DNA of 9,077 nt from Chlamydiae bacterium RIFCSPHIGHO2_12_FULL_49_9 (GTDB lineage: Bacteria; Chlamydiota; Chlamydiia; Chlamydiales; SM23-39): positions 7,731 through 16,807 of the forward strand of contig MGLY01000030.1 of NCBI GenBank assembly GCA_001794935.1, read 5' to 3'. The position numbers and the translations under genes were made by a program. Every line of letters starts with the position of its first letter. The first letter of the stretch is position 1. The notes beneath the pieces were generated by a model. The model had not been told where the DNA came from. It worked only from the letters and a program-made list of their open reading frames with translations, and ran no database searches. Below are positions 5,650 to 9,077 of the stretch, in pieces.

Positions 5650-8600
5650 AAAAAAGCGTCCTGATTCTCGGCTCCGGGGGCCTCAAAATTGGACAGGCGG
5701 GTGAGTTTGACTACTCGGGCTCGCAGGCGATTAAAGCCCTTAAAGAAGAGGGTCTCCGCGCGATCCTCATCAACCCCAACATCGCAACTGTCCAGACCGA
5801 TCCCGACATGGCGGATCTCGTGTACTTGCAGCCGCTGCAACTCGACGCCGTTGAAAAGATCATCGCCAAAGAAAAGCCCCACTCCATCCTTCTCAGCTTC
5901 GGCGGCCAAACGGCGCTCAATTTGGGCCTCGCTCTGGAAGAGGCGGGCATTTTAAAAAAATACAAAGTGCAAGTTCTCGGAACGCCTGTCGAATCGATCC
6001 GTCTTACTGAAGATCGAGACCTCTTCAAAAAAAATCTCGCCTCGATCGGCATCAAAAGTCCTTTGAGTTTTGCCGCAAACACCGTCGATGCCGCTTTAAG
6101 AGCTGCCCGCAAAATCGGCTATCCGGTGATGATGCGCTCCGGCTTTTCTTTGGGCGGCCTTGGATCGGGCAAAATCCAGGACGAAGAAGAGATGAGAGAA
6201 AGAGCGCGTCTGGCCCTTCTCGGCGCTCCCCAAATCCTCATTGAGGAGTATCTTCTCGGCTGGAAAGAGCTCGAATATGAAGTGGTCCGCGACACAGCAG
6301 ATCAATCCCTCTGCATCTGCAACATGGAAAATTTCGATCCGATGGGCATCCACACGGGAGAGAGTATCGTTGTAGCGCCATCGCAAACGCTCAACAACCA
6401 TGAGTTTCATCTTTTAAGAGAAATCTCGATCAGGGCGGCTCGCCACTTCAAAATCCAAGGCGAGTGCAACGTTCAATTTGCGCTCAACCCCAAAACGAGC
6501 GAATACCGTGTCATCGAGATGAACGCCCGCCTTTCCCGCTCGAGCGCTCTCGCATCGAAGGCGACCGGCTATCCTTTGGCCTTTGTCGCAGCAAAACTCG
6601 CCCTCGGCTATAGACTCGACGAAGTGCAAAACGCGATCACGAAGAAAACAAGCGCCTTTTTTGAACCTGCTCTCGATTACATCGTCGTCAAAATCCCCCG
6701 CTGGGACACCCAAAAGCTCAAAACGGCCGATCGAACGATCGGCACCGAGATGAAAAGCGTCGGCGAAGTGATGGCGATCGGAAGATCGTTTCCCGAGGCG
6801 ATCCAAAAAGGGATCCGGATGCTCAATCTCGGCTCCACCGGTATCGATGACGCTCCCGAAGAGATTGCAAATCCCCTCGATGACATCCAAAAACCGACCG
6901 ATAGGCGCCTCTTTGCTCTCTATGAGTTTTTCAAAAAGGGGGGAACTGTCGAGGAGGCCCACAAACTCTCTCTCATCACTCCCTGGTTTCTAGAACACCT
7001 AAAAAAGATGGCCGGTTTTGAAAAGAGGCTCTCCCGGCAAAAATTGGGGCCTGAAATTTTAGAAGAGGCGAAAAGACTCGGTTTTTCAGACTCCTCTATC
7101 GGCAAGATAAAAAAACACTCCGAAGACACCATCCGCAACTTGCGCCTCAAATCGAAAATCATCCCCTACGTCAAACAGATCGACACTCTTGCCGGCGAGT
7201 TCGACACCCAGACAAATTACCTCTACCTCACTTACCATGCAAACGCTCACGATATTCTGCCCTCAAAGAAAAAACCGATCGCCGTCTTAGGCTCCGGCCC
7301 GTATTGTATCGGCTCTTCTGTTGAGTTCGACTGGTGCGCCGTCAATACTGCCCGCACCCTGCGAAAAAATGGGGTGGAGGCGCTTCTCATCAACTCCAAT
7401 CCCGAAACGGTCTCTACAGACTTTGACGAATCAGATCGCCTTTACTTTGAAGAACTTACGCTTGAAAGAGTGCAAGACATCGCCGATTTTGAGACGCTCA
7501 GATGCATCGTCGTTTCAGTGGGGGGCCAAGTGGCGAACAACCTCGCCTATCCGCTTTCAAAAAGAGGCTATCCAATCCTCGGGACCCCAGCTTCCTTCAT
7601 CGATAAAGCGGAAAATCGGGACTCTTTTTCATCGCTCTTGCGCGATCTCAAAATCGACCAGCCTCCCTGGCAAAGAGTGGAGAGCTTGAAAAAAGCCAAA
7701 GAGTTTGCGGCGCAAATTGGGTTTCCTCTCCTCATCCGCCCCTCTTACGTCTTGTCGGGCGCTGCGATGAACGTCGTCTGGAACGAGACAGATCTCGAAA
7801 AATATGTAAAAGAGGCCGCTGTCATCTCTCCCGACCATCCCATCGTGATCTCCAAATTCATTGAAAACGCCAAAGAGCTCGAAATCGACGGCGTCGCAAA
7901 ACAGGGAGAGCTCATCGTCTCGGCCATTTCAGAGCACGTTGAAAATGCAGGGGTTCACTCGGGCGATGCGACAATCGTCTTGCCGCCGCAAAGGCTCTAT
8001 CTCGAAACAATCCGGCGCGCGAAAAAAATCACCCGCGCCATTGTTAAATCGCTCCAGATCACAGGCCCCTTCAATATCCAGTTTATCGCAAAAGGGAATG
8101 CAATCCAGGTGATCGAGTGCAACGTCCGCTCGTCCCGCTCTTTTCCCTTCGTGTCGAAAGTCACCCGCTGCAACTTCATCGAGATCGCAGCAGAGATCTT
8201 GATCGGCAAATATAAGCCGCGAGAGTTTGAAACGCTTGAGCTCGATTATGTCGGCGTAAAAACGCCCCAGTTTTCCTATAAAAGGCTCAAAGGCGCCGAT
8301 CCCGTGGCGAACGTCGAGATGGCCTCAACTGGCGAGGTCGCCAACATCGGAGAAAATTATTTGGAGGCCTTCTTTGCCTCTTGGCTCTCGACCGATCAGA
8401 CGGTGAGAGGCAAAGAGCTCCTCGTCAGCATCAGCAGCGATTTTCGCCCCAAACTCCTCGAGCCCTTAAAAAAACTCGATGAGCAAGGCTGGAACCTCCA
8501 CGCGACAGAGGGGACTCATGACTTTCTCTCCAAGCACGGCGTCGGATCGGTCTCGGTCTATAAAGTGGGCGAAAAATATGAGCCGAATATCTCAACGCTT

Positions 8601-8810
8601 CTCTCTCAAGGAAAATTCGATCTCATCATCAATATCCCAAGTCAAATCGCTGCACAAGACACCGCCGGCTTTAAAATTAGACGCCTTGCGATCGATCACC
8701 AAATCCCGCTAATCAGCAACTTGCAGCTCGCGCAAATTTTTCTTCAATGCCTCGCCGAAATAAACCCGAGCGCTCTCTCCGTTCGCTCTTGGCAGGAGCT
8801 GAAACCTTGA
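5646..8810 (+). CDS. carB: Carbamoyl-phosphate synthase large subunit
   Basis: A full-length 1054-residue CarB, which makes carbamoyl phosphate from bicarbonate, ammonia (from CarA) and two ATP. The first half has GSGGLKIGQAGEFDYSGSQ (9-27) and an ATP-grasp domain (about 120-330) with GYPVMMRSGFSLGGLGSG and IEMNARLSRSSALASKATG. An oligomerisation region follows (about 400-530). The second half repeats the plan: LGSGPYCIGSSVEFDW (548-563), ATP-grasp with RPSYVLSGAAMNV (698-710) and VIECNVRSSRSFPFVSK (822-838). The C-terminal MGS-like regulatory domain (about 920-1054) carries LHATEGTHDFLSKHG and RRLAIDHQIPLISN. Motifs are closest to eukaryotic CAD/CPS1-type enzymes (GSGG rather than GAGP near the N-terminus). 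The ATG overlaps the iscB TGA, and no Shine-Dalgarno lies directly upstream, so translation may depend on re-initiation. No frameshift or gap is visible. Confidence 0.97.
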   Translation: MKKSVLILGSGGLKIGQAGEFDYSGSQAIKALKEEGLRAILINPNIATVQTDPDMADLVYLQPLQLDAVEKIIAKEKPHSILLSFGGQTALNLGLALEEAGILKKYKVQVLGTPVESIRLTEDRDLFKKNLASIGIKSPLSFAANTVDAALRAARKIGYPVMMRSGFSLGGLGSGKIQDEEEMRERARLALLGAPQILIEEYLLGWKELEYEVVRDTADQSLCICNMENFDPMGIHTGESIVVAPSQTLNNHEFHLLREISIRAARHFKIQGECNVQFALNPKTSEYRVIEMNARLSRSSALASKATGYPLAFVAAKLALGYRLDEVQNAITKKTSAFFEPALDYIVVKIPRWDTQKLKTADRTIGTEMKSVGEVMAIGRSFPEAIQKGIRMLNLGSTGIDDAPEEIANPLDDIQKPTDRRLFALYEFFKKGGTVEEAHKLSLITPWFLEHLKKMAGFEKRLSRQKLGPEILEEAKRLGFSDSSIGKIKKHSEDTIRNLRLKSKIIPYVKQIDTLAGEFDTQTNYLYLTYHANAHDILPSKKKPIAVLGSGPYCIGSSVEFDWCAVNTARTLRKNGVEALLINSNPETVSTDFDESDRLYFEELTLERVQDIADFETLRCIVVSVGGQVANNLAYPLSKRGYPILGTPASFIDKAENRDSFSSLLRDLKIDQPPWQRVESLKKAKEFAAQIGFPLLIRPSYVLSGAAMNVVWNETDLEKYVKEAAVISPDHPIVISKFIENAKELEIDGVAKQGELIVSAISEHVENAGVHSGDATIVLPPQRLYLETIRRAKKITRAIVKSLQITGPFNIQFIAKGNAIQVIECNVRSSRSFPFVSKVTRCNFIEIAAEILIGKYKPREFETLELDYVGVKTPQFSYKRLKGADPVANVEMASTGEVANIGENYLEAFFASWLSTDQTVRGKELLVSISSDFRPKLLEPLKKLDEQGWNLHATEGTHDFLSKHGVGSVSVYKVGEKYEPNISTLLSQGKFDLIINIPSQIAAQDTAGFKIRRLAIDHQIPLISNLQLAQIFLQCLAEINPSALSVRSWQELKP
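8794..8798 (+). promoter_or_regulatory. Shine-Dalgarno deciding a TTG start
   Basis: AGGAG sits 8 bases before the TTG at 8807, inside the last codons of carB. It is among the best ribosome-binding sites in the window. It supports translation of the glycosyltransferase from a TTG that overlaps the carB stop (TTGA). Confidence 0.6.
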
Positions 8811-9077
8811 GCTGGAAAAACGCCTTCTTAAAAAAAGCGCTTAAGGCCATCTGTCCCCTCATCCCTCTTCATCCCCAAAAAGAGCGGATCCTCGTCATCT
8901 CGACAACCGCTCTCGGAGACACTCTTTGGGCCACACCTGCGCTCTGTAATCTCCGTGCCTCTTTTCCAAACGCCTATATCGCCGTCCTCACATCGCAGGT
9001 AGGCCTCGAAGTGTTAAAAAGCAACTCCTCGATTGACAAACTCCATCTTCTCGAAGAGCCTCTTCTTCCCCGCTTTT
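8807..9077 (+). CDS. Glycosyltransferase family 9 (heptosyltransferase-like), 5' part
   Basis: The first 90 codons of a gene cut by the window end. The reading frame starts at a TTG overlapping the carB TGA and has an AGGAG site upstream; no ATG is available nearby. Residues 27-47 read RILVISTTALGDTLWATPALC, the N-terminal motif of GT-9 enzymes such as the ADP-heptose:LPS heptosyltransferases WaaC/WaaF/WaaQ, with Asp38 at the expected place. LRASFPNAYIAVLTSQVGLEVL and the following SNSSIDKLHLLEE continue the family pattern. Such enzymes add sugars to the lipopolysaccharide core on the cytoplasmic side of the inner membrane. The sugar and acceptor cannot be told from this fragment. The tight overlap suggests co-translation with carB, although no metabolic link is obvious. 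Confidence 0.82.
   Translation, partial: MSWKNAFLKKALKAICPLIPLHPQKERILVISTTALGDTLWATPALCNLRASFPNAYIAVLTSQVGLEVLKSNSSIDKLHLLEEPLLPRF

Noticed and set aside
6414..6962. Long antisense open frame within carB
   Set aside because: It is one of many shadow frames opposite a strongly conserved coding gene. There is no start signal and the translation is of no recognisable type.

Overview
The window most likely comes from an environmental member of the Chlamydiota (the Waddlia/Parachlamydia/Simkania side of the phylum). This rests mainly on the ferrochelatase, whose motif blocks (LFPQFCY, TGSIARFF, YQSKFGRGEWL, ISFTSDHIETLFE) match my memory of chlamydial HemH. A solute-binding lipoprotein and an outer-membrane beta-barrel of the kinds found there fit as well. 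No database search was possible, so the taxonomic call is an inference.

Layout. Positions 1-95 hold no convincing gene. On the minus strand a two-gene operon runs from about 2040 down to 96: a lipidated beta-barrel protein (837-2018), then a periplasmic solute-binding lipoprotein (96-827) 9 bp downstream. On the plus strand a tight co-directional series starts at 2087: ferrochelatase hemH (2087-3043), carbamoyl-phosphate synthase small subunit carA (3076-4170), an RNA-guided nuclease gene iscB with its omega RNA (about 4171-5649), carbamoyl-phosphate synthase large subunit carB (5646-8810), and the 5' part of a GT-9 glycosyltransferase (from 8807 to the window end).

The most interesting part is the insertion between carA and carB. 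IscB is the compact, RNA-guided ancestor-type relative of Cas9. Here it has its full set of parts: PLMP domain, three RuvC segments with catalytic Asp/Glu/Asp, an arginine-rich bridge, a zinc-ribbon HNH domain, and a C-terminal target-recognition domain. Directly upstream lies a structured stretch with the look of a HEARO/omega RNA. The unit is bounded by two hairpins, each with a perfect 8-bp stem and an identical ACAAG loop, as expected of an IS200/IS605-type (ISC) element. No tnpA transposase is present, so the element looks non-autonomous. It sits in the same orientation as the operon. Its left hairpin lies inside the carA reading frame and its nuclease stop codon overlaps the carB start (ATGA), so the element appears to have been built into the operon without breaking it.

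Together CarA (glutaminase) and CarB (synthase) make carbamoyl phosphate for pyrimidine and arginine synthesis. HemH does the last step of haem synthesis, and the GT-9 enzyme probably works on lipopolysaccharide. CarA and CarB resemble the eukaryotic CAD/Bacteroidetes type more than the E. coli type. The iscB segment uses codons unlike those of carB, which supports horizontal arrival.
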